Numbered from the stretch's first letter, positions 34,601-47,500 are shown. The stretch is DNA of 56,589 nt from Eimeria necatrix (GCF_000499385.1 NW_013654993.1:9738-66326); one strand, 5' to 3'. Program-made: numbers and translations. Notes: generated from the letters alone by a model not told the origin.

Positions 34601-37062
34601 GCTGGGAGAAATTGACAAATGATAATTCAAAATTTCGATAAAGAAGGCGGAAATCTGTAGTCTATACAGATTCTCATGGAGCCTACCAGGTGTCCTTGCT
34701 ATTGATACAAATTTTCGCCTATGCAAGAAATACTATTAAGGTGCTGCGCCAATGCCTTGGCTGATTCCATATTCATCTTTCGAAGGCCGAAGCGGGAAAA
34801 TGATATCACACCACTAAAACCCATGAGCGTCACGAGTTTCCCCACTCCATCCCCTTGGAGGGCAGCACAACGCACGTTATAGCTTGAAGATCTAAGCGGG
34901 GGAGTGTCCTGATGAAGGGTTGCTACTGAGGTCTGTGACAGTTTCGGGAAGCATATCGTTGGTGCGAGATGTAATTCAGAGCTCACTGATCTCATTTTTT
35001 GACTGGCAACTTTTCTTAGTTTCGCTTGTCCCTGAATCACAACTTTCAATGAAGCAAAAGTTACAAGCTGTAGGAGTGTCCATCACAGGCACTGCCTGTT
35101 GCCATTTCTTTTCTGATGGCCTCATGGACACTGTCTAAAAGAGCGTGATGAATTGGCGATATGGGCAGGCGTGACGATTGAACATCGTGCTAGAAGCATG
35201 TTACAGGCGCCCCCAGTTGGAGCGCTGTCCTGTCTGTGATTCCATCTGTTGTGATGCGCAGATAGTGTGCCGTGCAAAAAAATGCATTACGCCTCTTCAG
35301 CTCTGCATTCCTTTCCGTTTTTTGCCTATAGAGTATTAAACAGGGGAAGAACCCGCACAGCTGCGGCAAGGACGAGAGGCACATATCGAGTAAGAAATCC
35401 AACCTCAGCATTTCACCCAAGGCTTGGCCAGGAGAGAACCCTGATAACAGGTGCTGCAGCAGCCTTGCTAGCTAAAACACCATGCTATCCTACACCCGCA
35501 GCAGCCGTATGGCTACGACGACCAAACCTGTGTGGTGGCCTAATGCACTCTTGGATATTCATCAAGTAGTTCGGGGCAATATTCTAGGAAAGCAGAGGGC
35601 TCTTCAGAATACGACTCTCTTCTCTAGTTACAGCATGTAAACACGCCTGTAAAGCCGGGGGGCTCACCATTGCGAATGCACAGCTCTCTAGGGGGCTTCT
35701 TCCTTTTCATTCTTCATGATTGAAGCCAACATGGCTCCATGTCGAAAATTCGGAAAATTCCAGTTGCACTTCGTTCGGTGCGTCGCCGAGCAAACCAACT
35801 TGTGTCTGGGTACTCGCATCGAAATACTGTATTCATAGAGACGAATCGTAGCAATAGCACTGCGCCGAATGTGTCTCGGCACCTACACTGGTTCTGCACT
35901 CTGAAAGAGGGTGGCAATCTCACAGAAATGTGGGCCGTGGATTAACTTTCTTGCTATGCAGCTGGTGCATTGTATTTTTCATGGTGTCTGCACAGAGTGG
36001 TGTAGAAGACAGCAATTTATGAGTGGAAGAGGTGCTGCAAGCGGCGTTTCCATTGTGTATACGCCCAGAACAAAATAAATATTGGTACAAAAGGCTTAAA
36101 TGTCAAAAAAAAGAGGTAAACACTCATCAGATATGGTGAAGACAGGGGCTGCACTGCCTGTCAGGCGGTTGCAGCGTGATTCTGCTGCTGCGCACAATCC
36201 CCCACAGACAAGGGAAAAGCATGATTAGAAGTGGTGTTGTGAATAAAATACTTTCATGAAGTTGCAAACAACGTTGTAATAATACAGAATTGATGGATTA
36301 ACCTAGCGGTGCTGCTTTAATTAAGTCTATTTAACGGTGGGTTCCGCACTCCGAAGGCGGGGCCGCCAGGCGTTGCCCGCATCAGCACAACTCCACTCTC
36401 TCTCGATTCTTGCATTGGGTCTGCGGGTGTTCAAGTGCGTGTTTTCAGCTTTCGGGGTTCAGTTCGGCGGCAAGAGTCTGAAATACTTGCTTTAGACAGT
36501 CTAAATATATGCACCTATGTCACAGAACACGAGTCCTGTGTGTTTCCCGTGTTTGAACGATTGGAAATGCATGGGTCTTTCGTTGGCGCGTTGCTTGCCT
36601 GCCCATTTGATCGGTTGTTGCTGTCCGGCTTTTCTGTTGCCAATGTCGCTTGGGTTTTGAAATATAATCGCAATAAATAGGCCCCCTTCACCGAGGTATT
36701 TTGTTTGCCCTCCTTTTAGTTGGGTGTACGTGCAACGTTCCGTTTCTGCCGTGTTGCGGGTAGTCCACTTCGCGGGGTAGTTGCCGTTTTCAACTATTTC
36801 TCCTTCCTTGGTTTTCTTCGGCCTTGTTTGCACTTTTCTTTTAAAGCTTCTTTGACATAATTTTCCTTGTTTGCTCTGCTGCTCCAAACCAGCACGCAGC
36901 AGAGCGCCAGGCTTCCCACCGCACCGCCCGCGGGATTTCGGCGCCATTTCTGGCCCTCAGTTGGGACCAGCGTGGAAATATTGATCACAAAGCGGCAGTA
37001 TTTGTTATTTGATCTGCTGGTTTCTGGTTTTTTAGACGATCACGCGCGGTAAGTATTCAGAG

Positions 37063-38341
37063 ATGGAGTCCCAAATGTGGCAAGAGGTGCAAACAGCATC
37101 TCGACCTTCCTCTGCGATTGTGCAAACGCCTTTGCGCGTCACGGGTGTCCCAATGAAGGGTGTCATTCTTGCTAATCGAAAGACTATATTCCACAAGACC
37201 CGCATTTGCCCGCGTCTTAGTCTTGGTTCTTGCCACTTGGGTTCGCGCTGCAATTTCGCCCACTCCATAGAAGAGCTGCGGCCTGCTCCCAACCTTGACA
37301 AGACGAAACTATGCCCTTCAGTAATTCACCCGGGGACCCCGTGCTCCGCCAAAGCCAAAGGCGAGAACTGCAGATTCGCCCACAGCAAAGCAGAGATCCG
37401 ACACACCTCCAACATGTTCAAAACCAACATGTGTCTAAAGTGGATTCGTGGAAAATGCAAGGTGAGTCCGCAGTTTCACTTTTATTTTGTGCACTGTTCC
37501 CCCAGGTTGGGCGCTTTTTGGGGCTGAGCCAAATTTAGGGTGTCTTTTCGTGTTTGGGGTTTGCGCAGAAGTGTTCACATCTGAACATACCCGAGCTGCG
37601 TGGCTGTTCGTGGGAATAGTGCTATGGGGCAGTTTAGAGGGTTAGTGCGTAGAAATATAAGTGTGCGGAAGGGGTTTCCCCACAGCAGTTTTCACTTGCA
37701 AGTGCGCGGGGCTTGTCTTGTGCATGCGCCCGCAGAAAGAAGCCCAGTGCAACCACGCCCACGGGTACCAGGAGCTGAAGTACTACAGATCGCTTGCAAT
37801 GGCTAGCGGCTCTCGCGACTTCGCCCGGGAGAGCGAAGCCACTCTCACGCGCCGCCGGAAACAGCACGGCCAAGTAGCAGCAGCCCCCGCAGCAGCCAGC
37901 GGGGGGGGGGGCAGCACATTCTCTCTGCCGGGTTGGAAGGAAACAGGAACAGGTAGCCACCGTGGCCCGGGGTTTCCCCGCTCCTCCCGCAACGGCTCCA
38001 GCAGCAGGCAGCAGCAGCAGCAGCAGCAGCAGCCCAGGAGCAGCAGCTGCGCGTCCGTCAACGCCGCGCTCGCTGTCTTGTACGAAGAACTGTTCAAAGG
38101 CACCAGCAGGAGGGAAGGCAGCTGCAGCTCGGGGGGAGTTGGAACGAACTACCAAGATGACAGCACCACCGCCACGGATGAGCTTTCCGACTTCTCCTCC
38201 TTCTCCTCCAGAGGCATTTCCGATGCTCTGAGGCCTTCGAGCGGCAGCTTCAGTTCCTGCGGGGGGCCCTTGCGTGCTTCGGCATCGGATATGTTTCAGC
38301 TGGGGTCCCCCTCCTGCGCAGCAACGCCTACAAAGACACTG

Positions 38342-38377
<36 letters not shown>

Positions 38378-38725
38378 GACTTCAAATGGGACGTCAGCCA
38401 GCTGCTGCTGCTGAGGGCCATTGCAGGGGATGCCGGGGGCCTCCTCGTGGGACCATGCGAGCAGCAGGAAGACACCAATGCAATTTCTGCGGGAACTTCC
38501 GTCTGCAGCAACACGGGGGGCCTTACTGCTGAACAAGATAACCTGAGGCAGCTAGAGGAAAGCCTTACGAGGCTGTGCTTGGCGGACATGACTGGAAAGC
38601 CTCACTACTACACAGAACCTCCACCAGGATTCGAACATCTGCAGCAGCAGCCACAGCAGCAGCAGCAGCAGCAGCATGCGGTTGTGGATTTGGACCGTCT
38701 TGCGACAGCTGATGGTTTGGACTGA
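37063..38725 (+). CDS. Triple CCCH zinc-finger protein
   Basis: Two exons: 37063-37461 and 37736-38725. The 274-base intron (AAG/GTGAGT to GCGCCCGCAG) is phase 0. The product is 462 residues. Three CCCH fingers lie in the first third. Finger 1 is C49-x7-C57-x5-C63-x3-H67. Finger 2 is C84-x9-C94-x8-C103-x3-H107, which has unusual spacing. Finger 3 is C124-x7-C132-x5-C138-x3-H142 and is completed only by splicing, because exon 1 ends at residue 133. Each finger is preceded by a KT/TR-x-C lead-in. CCCH fingers of this type bind single-stranded RNA and usually act in mRNA stability or translation; that role is inferred from the family. The rest is Ser/Gln/Asn-rich and includes poly-Ser and poly-Gln from CAG tracts. 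The ATG at 37063 is the first in frame before the fingers. Confidence 0.88.
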
Positions 38726-41548
38726 CCTGTTGCCATGCCATATCCGAATGATGTGTCGGGAGTTCTTGTTTTAGTCCAAGTTTTCATTGTTGTATGTTAT
38801 TTAATTAGTGGCCCATCTGGGACCGTATGCATATCTTTATTTCAAGGAGGAGAAGTATAGTTTGCTCTTGTCTTATCCTTTAAATTTCTTTATAGTGAAT
38901 TACTTCTCACTTTGTTTCTTTTTTTTTCGCTTTAGTGGCCTCGATGTTAACGGTTTGCTGGTCTGAGATGTCGGGACCTGGGGACGCTCACCAAGGCGTG
39001 CAGCGTCCGTTTCCGTTTGTTCGTTTTCCCTAAGTGTGCTTTACTTTGCATCTTACATCTTTAGCCATGGAGGATTGTGGGGGCGAGGAGGGTCAGGGTT
39101 CGCTCCCCCGGTGGTTTTATAACAATGATGTAAAGGCTGGGAAGACAGAGAGACAGAACGGGTGGTTGGACAGCTGAGCCCCTGTTCGTGTAAATCTCGC
39201 TTATTCTTGTGATGGTTGTCATATTAGAATGCGGATCTCACTGAACGGAGAACCCCACATTGTTAGCCTTATTGGGCCTCTTGGTGCATGTCTTTTTGTT
39301 GTGCTCCTCCTCTGTGGGGAGGTGAGGCAGAAAAAAGGGAGCTGCCCCGCTTCTTTGCGAACGGCTTCTCCCTTCTGCCTAATTGCTTGAAAGATGGGAA
39401 ATTGAAAAGATGAGTGGATCTGGAGTGGCGAGATTGTGGAGGGTGGAATCTCGAAAATGGCCATCAGTTCTCGGCGGACATGAATTTCAAATCTCTGCAT
39501 TTGTGCGGAGGTCAACGGAATTTAAAAGTAATTTTCGGCGAAGCCTTAATTGACTTTTGCTAAGTCCCGGTGGAGTTCAGCTTCAGGGAGCGGCTGCTGG
39601 CCCAGTGGGTGTGGCTGCAGACGACGGGAGAAGGCGTGGTGAAGAAACAAATTCAGTCATGCAAGGAAATAAATTAGCTGATGAGGATGGGTCACTGTCC
39701 CTTTGGGGGTAATGAGCTCTGCCCAGGTGTACAGATAACATGATGGCGCCCGTGATGTCGATTTGTGGCGAAAAGCTGGCGACCATTTTGTTTAATTTCT
39801 CAAAGTAATTGTCTTTTGTACTTGCAAAAGTTGAGGGTGGCCGCACGATGTGTCTTCGACATCGTCGTGCGGCGAGGAAACGGTGGTGGTGCAGCGGAGG
39901 TATCGTATTTGCTGGATTAGTACATGATTTCAGTTTGAATTTTAGAGTGTTGTTTTGTTGGAGAACTGCCTGTTTTATTCTGCGTTTGAAGTAGTTACGG
40001 TTCGGTTTGCCATTTGCTCGGCAAGCTGTGATGTTTGGAGTCGGTGGTCGGTGGTGGTGACGGTGTTTACTGCGAATAAAAACGTCCAGCATCGGAAGTT
40101 AAAACATGTGAATGCATGCAGAGAAACGCGAAAGGCTGTTCGCAGCTCCTGATTTGTTTGTAGGGCTGCGTGGCTTGGAAGCACACAACTGAAGTGAAGC
40201 AGCATGCATGGGACATGTAAAAGCCATCCACATGCATGCAAACGAACCACTGCTGCGTAACAGCCGCAGTGGGGCTTTTCATTAATGGTATTTGGCCTCC
40301 TGGGGGCCTGGGGTTTCCCAAGTCTTGTTTCTGCGTGCAGGTTTGCCGCGCCGAACTCAAATGCATAAATACCCCTTTTTTATTCGTTTGAGCAAACCGT
40401 GATGCGGGGCGCTCTGTATATTGCGGTCTACAGATTTAGGCGAGGCTATAGACAGGTCAATGAGAGCAGCTTCAGAGAGTGCACAGAAGGGAGGATAGTG
40501 TAGGTTAACACAGCGGAGACGCACATACTGATGGAGAGGTTCTCTACAGTTACGGGTTGGGAGTATTCAAGTTGCAGTGAAGTAGTTGGGGACTATTGAG
40601 CGCTGAGGTTGAGGCGCTATACAACAGGAACGGTAGGATAACAGATGTGTCTGCTTGTGACGCCCAAATATCCAAATTCGGGCTGAGGTCCGTTCCTGAC
40701 AAGCCCAACGGGCATACGTACAAAGCTGCTCCGAAATTGCCCCAAGGACGCTGTCTCAAATTCTACCTCTAAAATTCGTAGCTATTTGCTCTTCTTTAGA
40801 AATATATCATTTCTTTAATATAGAATGTAGTTATAGGCCTTTTCCTTATGTGGTGTCGATGACACAGTGAGGCTCACTGTGGAACTCGTGACCCGTGTTG
40901 GGGGGCCCCATCCTAGCCGCGGCAGGCCTGAAATGATCTCTCCTGCAGGATTTCTGCTCACAGGGAGATAAGATTTAAATGTTTTATTTCAATTAATACG
41001 TTTAATGCCTCACCTCTCCGTTTCCTTCCCACTTTGCGCAGTGGCTGTTTCGGAGGTTTGACGACGCGTGGAACATGTGACGGTGTAGATTTCACCCAAC
41101 TATTTTTCCTTTTCAGACATGCGGTTTATACTATTTGAATTCAGCTCATGATTAATCATCTCGGCTCTTCACTGCGTTGAAGTGGAGACCAGTCGCCTTG
41201 GTGGTTCAACGGGAAAGCAAAAAGGCGTTGGTGAGTCCATCAACAGGCGCGGACATCTACAAGAAAAATCATTGCTCCACCTCTTTTCCTTGCATGAATT
41301 AGCGTTTCATACCTAGCGAGCCATTCAGCGGGTTTCCCAATCGTTCCTTGGGCGTCGCCGAGCACGTAAGGATTTAACTTGATCTGCGGCGGCAGCAGCA
41401 GCAGCGACAGCAGCAGCATTCAGTTTCATTGGTTCTGTCCTGCACTGTTTTCTCTTCCCGATGCAAACAGAATGCCAAATCTTTGAGACTGTCAGCAACT
41501 GGCGACAGCGGCTTTTCGTGCCACTACTCATCAAAGGTTGAAGTTGTA
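38726..41548. other. Intergenic stretch
   Basis: Presumed 3' untranslated sequence of the CCCH gene (T-rich, about 38726-38940), then no supportable gene. Several TGCATGC motifs cluster at 40113-40240, which could mark a promoter. A short CAG-type tract at 41393-41417 leads into the next gene. Only short minus-strand frames occur, without domains. Confidence 0.5.
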
Positions 41549-43441
41549 ATGAATTTGCCTACGGGGGGAGGTCCACGGAGTGAGCTAGATAGCAAGAAAA
41601 CACAAAAGAAACTGAACTCGTTGGCAACATGTCCAGCTTATGAACATGCGGTTGCAGCTGCTCTTCGTGGAGCAACAGTAAGGCTACAGCCACCAACTTC
41701 TCCCGTGGCTGACAATTCTGCTGCTGCAGCAGCAGCAGAAACAGCAGCACAGTCTGACCGTCGGCTGTATCGGGCCTGGCCCGCTTTAGAAAGAGAGGGC
41801 AAAAAGATAGCCGCCAACTTGCGCGCTGAATGGGTTCCGCTTGAAGGCCATCTTGAGGGTTTCCTTGAGAAGGCATCTCGAAGAACTGCCGAAGAACCCC
41901 CAGCAAGAACTTGTGCAGGAACTCCTAAAGGGTCTTTGAGTTTCCGAGTGATACATTTGTTCACAGTTGTGCGGGAGGCAGCGGTGGAGGTCGGTTCTTG
42001 CATTCCAAGTGCTTCGGAGGGAAGCCACCAGCATGCAGTTTACCTGCGTTTTCTGCCGCAGCAGCAGCAAAGCTCCCAGCAGCAAGCCTTGCAGCATGGC
42101 TGCTGCTGCGGGCTGCACAGGTCTTTTGGTATTTGCCACCACGTGGCGGCATTGTTGCTGCTGCTGTCTTGCACCAATGTAGAAGCTAGCCGGGCCACTG
42201 CCAGTGCTGCTGCAGATGTTTCTGCTGCACATTATGATGCAGCTGCAGCACCTGCTGCTGAGTCCACTCAGGCTGCTGCAGCACAAGCCTTTGGCTCCCC
42301 TTTAGGATCAACACTGCCCCCGACGCAGCCCCTGCTTCGGGAAACGGGAACAGAGCCTTCTTATTTCCATTGTAGTGAACAGACACTGAGGGTAAGCGAG
42401 GCCGTGGCGCCCGCAGCTGCTGCGCCCACAGCAGGAACGGCAGCAGCAGCAGCAGCCACGGCAGCAGGTGCACGGGAAGCAGCATTGTCCGCTGTAGGGA
42501 ACACAAGTGCAGCTGCAGCTGCAGCTGCAGCAGCTGCTGCTGCTGCTGCTGCAGCTCCAGAAGTGGAGGCAGCCAGTGACGGCGCATCGCGAGAGTGGCC
42601 TCCCACCACCGCCGCTGCAGCAGCAATAGCAGCAGCGCAGCAGGAAGCCGATTTTGACACTGCCAAGGACGACGTCGCAGCTGCTGCTTCCTGTTTTCCC
42701 TCTCCTGGTTCCCCCAATTTATTGGAAGACACTGCCACTGCAGAGGCAGAAGCAGCAGCCGCAGCAACAGCAGATGCAGCGGAAGCAGCAACAGCAGATG
42801 CGCCTCCAGTAGAAATGGAGGGGTGTCATGCTGACTTATGGTCATTTGATGATATCGAAAGTGACGTCAATGATCTCCAGTCTCAAAACAACAGCAGCAG
42901 TGGCAGCCGCAGGCGCAGCAGCAACAATAGCAGCTGCTGCGGCGGCTTAAGTGTATGGAAGGTTCTAAGCCGACAGCATGCACTGGGGAAGGCAGCAGCA
43001 ACGCCTCTTGCCCAACGCCGGAGCAGTTTACTTTCGAAGAGGGACAGCAACTGCAGCAACTGCAGCAGCAAAAGCAGCGGCGGCAAAAGACGCAGAAGCA
43101 GCTGCAGCAAACTGCAGGAAGACCTGCTGCTCAGCCCAGTCACCTGCAGGCATCAGCCGCGGAGAATTAAGAGTGGTCTTTTCATAACAGACCCGTCCAG
43201 GGCCCAGATGCAGCAGCAGCAGGAGCAAAACCCGCAGCAGCAGGTCACCCTTCCCTTGGCGTGCTGTTACCGCAGACTCTCCGATAATGTGCAGTGCAGC
43301 AGCAGACACGCCCCACAAAACCCAGAAAAGAACAGCAGCAAAGAGTGGCCTCCCTTTGCAAGGCTGCAGGGGTACCCTGCAAGCGACCAGCAAGCCCCGA
43401 GGGCCAGCGCAAACAATCCACGCCCCCCCTGGGGCCCCTAA
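41549..43441 (+). CDS. Ala/Gln/Ser-rich hypothetical protein
   Basis: ATG at 41549 (MNLPTGGG) opens a single frame of 630 residues. The frame is open further upstream but only from a TTG. Non-repetitive parts support this frame over the overlapping CAG-driven shadow frames: SELDSKKTQKKLNSLATCPA near the start, a stretch containing RAWPALEREGKKIAANLRAE near residue 75, and an acidic segment near residue 470 (HADLWSFDDIESDVNDL). These are separated by long poly-Ala and poly-Gln sections. The C-terminus is Ser/Arg/Lys-rich and ends in a GGGGCCCC element. I recognise no domain. Unseen introns inside the Ala-rich parts are possible. Confidence 0.55.
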   Translation: MNLPTGGGPRSELDSKKTQKKLNSLATCPAYEHAVAAALRGATVRLQPPTSPVADNSAAAAAAETAAQSDRRLYRAWPALEREGKKIAANLRAEWVPLEGHLEGFLEKASRRTAEEPPARTCAGTPKGSLSFRVIHLFTVVREAAVEVGSCIPSASEGSHQHAVYLRFLPQQQQSSQQQALQHGCCCGLHRSFGICHHVAALLLLLSCTNVEASRATASAAADVSAAHYDAAAAPAAESTQAAAAQAFGSPLGSTLPPTQPLLRETGTEPSYFHCSEQTLRVSEAVAPAAAAPTAGTAAAAAATAAGAREAALSAVGNTSAAAAAAAAAAAAAAAAPEVEAASDGASREWPPTTAAAAAIAAAQQEADFDTAKDDVAAAASCFPSPGSPNLLEDTATAEAEAAAAATADAAEAATADAPPVEMEGCHADLWSFDDIESDVNDLQSQNNSSSGSRRRSSNNSSCCGGLSVWKVLSRQHALGKAAATPLAQRRSSLLSKRDSNCSNCSSKSSGGKRRRSSCSKLQEDLLLSPVTCRHQPRRIKSGLFITDPSRAQMQQQQEQNPQQQVTLPLACCYRRLSDNVQCSSRHAPQNPEKNSSKEWPPFARLQGYPASDQQAPRASANNPRPPWGP

Positions 43442-44527
43442 CTGCAGCAGTTTGGGGGCCAGCCGAGGCCGCAAGCTGCAGCAGCCTATGGCCTTCGAAG
43501 GACTTTATAGGCAGCAGCAAGCTGTAAATCTCAGGAAACCCTCGCCGCACACCTGTGGGGGGATCACTTGAGTGCGCCAGTTACGTACTAAATAAAATGC
43601 AGTGCGTAGAGCGAATCTGCTCTACGAAACTGTAAAATGTAGAATAACAGACTTGTTTTTTAAGTGTTGCTTGTACCGTTGGCCTTTATGAAGCTGCTGC
43701 AGCAGTGCAGTCCTCGTAACAGACTGCCGGCAGCAGCACGCCACACTGTACTAGAGGAGAACTAATGCACTCTTTTGGGGCAACTAAACACTACAGGTCC
43801 CCAGAATACGCTAAGTAGGGCCTCTGAAACTGGAACTCTAGTTGTTCGCAAAGAATTTAGGTTCGTCGGGCGGTCCTCCTTGGTAGCACAGTCCGTAGAC
43901 CTACTAATTATAGTGCAGAGGGCGGCCTACAAAAGAAAGCACCTCAAGAAGCCCGTATGGGGAGCCCCTAGAGCCCCCAAAAGTGCAGCTCCAATCACCC
44001 ATTCGTGAACAGCGCATCTGGCAAGCAGCAGATCGCTGCTGCTTCTGCTGCTGCGGCGGCGTGGTGAGAGTACTGTAGCAGACCTGGGCGGCTGGGCACT
44101 AGGGCTTAGTGCAACTTACGGGGAAGACTACCGGAAGGCGAGAGCCTGCTCCCCGAGGTCATCCCTTGGGGCCCGGGAGTGGGCTCCACAGTCTTTGGAA
44201 CGAACTGTCTGGCCCCCATAGGCATTTCGCCTGTCCACCGTACACACTGTCAACAGCAGCTGCTGCTGCTGCTGCTGCGGCTACCGCCTCTTGCTGCACT
44301 TCGGGGTACGTAGGATGAGCACCACCGCCCGTGCAAGTGGCAGCACCACAGAAGCCTTAGGTTGACCCACAGAGAAGACCACAGTCAAATAGAAAGCTCA
44401 GCAGCACAAGAGAAACGGGAGGCAGAGGTGTTCAGCCGCAGCGACAGAGCAGAAAAACACGCAGAAAGCGAAGGAAACGGGAAAGATGGATATTGTAAAT
44501 GCCCTTTTGTGCCACTTATGCCATCAT
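43442..44527. other. Intergenic, convergent 3' region
   Basis: No supportable gene. It lies between the 3' ends of a plus-strand and a minus-strand gene. It contains a small stem-loop (CGTAGAGC, six-base loop, GCTCTACG, about 43604-43625) and a CTG tract near 44259-44280. Confidence 0.5.
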
Positions 44528-47500
44528 TTACGATTGCTGTGTAGCAGGCTCCCCCCGTTTACTCTGTAGCCTACGTCTCAAGTCGCCCAACCTAGAATGC
44601 AGCGGCAGCGAGGAAGGCGGGCCCCTCTCCGGTGATGCCGAGGGGGCCCCCTCTGCACGGGGGCCCCCTGCAGTGGAGCTTCTTTCTTCCGCGTCCTCTG
44701 CTGCTGCTTTCTCTGCCCCTGCTGTCGCTGCAGGATGCGGAGAGCCCACAGAGCTTGCCCGGTCAGCTGCGCACTCCTCGCTTAGTGACCTGCAGGAACA
44801 ACAGCAGCAAGCGAAACGCGCTGCAGCTAGGCCTCCTCTTTTGCAAATGTCTGGAAACCTTGAAAGTTGAAAAGGGTTCTTTGGGGGCTTTGCTTCTCTT
44901 TCGTATTTACTGCTTACCTGCTCTGGCTCTTGTAGCGATCCACAGCTGGGGCTGGGGGCCCCCTGCTTTTCTGCAGCCTCCTTGGGGGGCCCTCGTCCCG
45001 AACCGGGTGAAGGCCTTTGCGGATTTGCCGCAGGTCCCTAGGGTACGGACGGGGGCCCCCCATTGGCATTAAACCCCTGGCCCGCCAGTCAGGTTCCCTG
45101 TCTCTAAAGGGAATGTTTGCAACAGGGGGGCCCCTGGGGTAGGGCCCCATGCCTCCGGGGGACATGCGACGGCTGCAGCAAACAGAGCAATAAATGTTGC
45201 TAAGTTCTTGTCTTGGCTGCATTCTACAGAGCGCAGGCAGCAGCGAATTTATCACAAAAGAATTGTTCATGAACTTACGGAAATCGTCTCGGGGGGGATC
45301 GGGAAGACGATCCCGGGGATCGCCTCCAAGACCTGAGCTCCCCTCTTCTCGGCGAAGGCGACCTCCTCCTCAAACTAAGAGAAGGACTCCGGCCCCTCTT
45401 AAAGGAGGACATGCTCCCCATGGGGGGCCCCCCAATTCTCTCTGAGGGGGAGAGAGAGCGGTCCCTGCTGCCCGAGTAAGGGTGGGGCAAGTGGCCGCCT
45501 CTTCGCGGGGAGGGGCCCCGCAAGTAAGGGGGTACCCTGTGGGCCCTTGAAGACGGGGAGGCCCCAGGGGGCCCCCACTCGGGGGACAGGCGAGGCATTC
45601 CCCTGGGGGGCCCCCCAGGTGACCTGGACCTTCTCTTTCTGGGGGGCGAGGGGGACACGTTGCTGTGTCTGTACACAGGGGAGTGGGAGAGGCTGCTGCT
45701 GCCTCGGGGGCCCCCGCGGCCCCTCTTGGAGATCGGGGGCCTCCTTCTGGAAGAGGAAGAATAAGACTGTCTCTTCTCCGACGGGGATCGTCTCCCCTGA
45801 CTCCACGAAGATCGGGATCGTCCCCTCCTGCGGGGCGACGGAGACACTGAAGCATCATTGTGCCTTTTGTGGGGAGAAGCGCTGCTGCCTCTTCTGCTGC
45901 CTCCGCCGGAAGCTGCTCTTGCTGCTGCAGCTGGGTAGTCCTTTTCACGGGGCCCCCCGCTGCTGCGCGACCCAGACCGGGATCGGGGGCCCCCCGTCGC
46001 CTTCCCGATTCCCGATCCCGATCCCGAGGGGCCCCCCCGGGGGAGGGATCGGCTTCGAGACCTGCCCCGTCTGTCTCTGGGAGACACTGGGGATCGTCTC
46101 GGTAAGGAGCTGCGCCGGGGGGATCGGGATCGCCTCGCCTGCACCGGGGATCGCCTCCTCGGGGACTGCGAGCGACGCCGTGGGGACGGGGATCGCCTGT
46201 CTTGCAGCGAGGATCGCCTCCTGGGAGACGGGGATCGATCTTTTGGAGGCAGCGGGGATCGTCTCCGCGGAGACTGCGAAGTCCTTTGCTGCGCGGGGGA
46301 TCGTCTCCGGAGCGACTGGGATCGCCTTTGCTGCGCCGGGGATCGCCGCCGTGGGGACTGGGATCGCCTCTGCTGCATCGGGGATCGCCTCTGCTGCACT
46401 GGGGATCGCCTCGGCCCCGGCGAAAAGGAGCGCCTCTCGGAAGACAGCCGCCGCCTCGGGACTGGCGACCGGCCTCTGGGGGAAGGGGAAATGTTTCTGT
46501 CTTCTGGAGATCTTCTCCGAGATTGTGAACGTCTTTTGAGACTCTCGGATCTTCTTTTCGGGCTTTGTGGCCGTCTTTTAGGGCTCATGGAGCGCCCCTT
46601 GGAGCTGTGGGATCGTCTTTCAGGACTTTGGGATCGGCTTCGGATGCTGCGGGATCGTTTCCGCTGCACTGAAGACCGCGTTTGAGGCGAAGCTGAACGA
46701 TCTGCCCTCTGCATCTCCCCGCCCTCCTTCGCCTCTGCCTCTGCAGCATTTCGCAGCTTCTCTTTAAGTGCTGCTGCTGCTCCTTGAGCCCCAATGGACC
46801 TCAACAGGGGCCTCCTTTCTTCCTCAGCCCCCCCATCCCCAGAGCCCCTGCGGCCCCCAGCAGCTGATGAACTCCTCGAAGCGCCTCCAACAGGAGACAG
46901 AGAGCGACTGGGCGCGCTCGGCGAGCGCGAGAGGCGTCTGCATCGAAAAAGCCAAAAAAGGAAATCAGAAAATGCAGCACAGCGCTGCGCTGCTGCTGCT
47001 GTTCGCTCTTTCGTGTGCTGCGGCGTTCGAACTCCACTTACGCTTTTCTTTCGCTCGCTCCTCTGTCTCTTTCTTTGCCTCTGGAGGTGTGCCTGCTGCT
47101 GCTTCGGCTAGTCCTTTGCTTTTGCCGCTGTCTTTCAGCGGACCGCTCTCGAGCCCTTTCCGTCTCCAGCTCGCCCCGCTCCCGACGCAACCTCCGTTCT
47201 ATTTGTTCTTTTGCAGCCGCTGAAAACGCACGAGACGGGCAAATGATAGTAGACAGTTTGGAAAGATGGAAGGATGAACACACGGAGACTGAAAAGTGAA
47301 CGGAAAACGAGGGAAGCGCGAGAAGGCAAAAGCAAATAGACAAAAGAATAGTGAGAGGCGACTCAAGAAAAAGAAAGACACAAAAAAGACCCTATAGCGT
47401 CGCACCTATTCTTTTGTCTCGTATTTCTATTTGCTCCTTCTGCTGCTCAGGCGACTGCAGCAGCTGCTGCTGCTGCTTTATCTGCGCGAGGATCGGAGGG

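Larger units (their letters stand above)
27913..37062. other. Long gene-poor stretch with foldbacks and short tandem duplications
   Basis: No gene is supportable. Elements noted separately are a perfect hairpin (28799-28837), a tandem duplication (29735-29910), a compound foldback (30244-30439), a decayed CAG tract (30470-31300) and a 48-base tandem repeat (31544-31643). The last few hundred bases before 37063 are probably 5' untranslated or promoter sequence of the CCCH gene. Confidence 0.5.

Noticed and set aside
36501..36947. A 148-codon minus-strand frame divergent from the CCCH gene
   Set aside because: It has an ATG and a basic N-terminus, but no domain, and it lies where the CCCH promoter or 5' untranslated region is expected.
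42186..42845. A 219-codon minus-strand Leu/Gln-rich frame
   Set aside because: Shadow of Ala-rich CAG repeats in the plus-strand hypothetical gene; no independent protein-like stretch.
45547..46539. A 330-codon plus-strand frame
   Set aside because: Antisense to the RS exon of the SR gene, whose regular Arg-Ser codons leave the other strand open.
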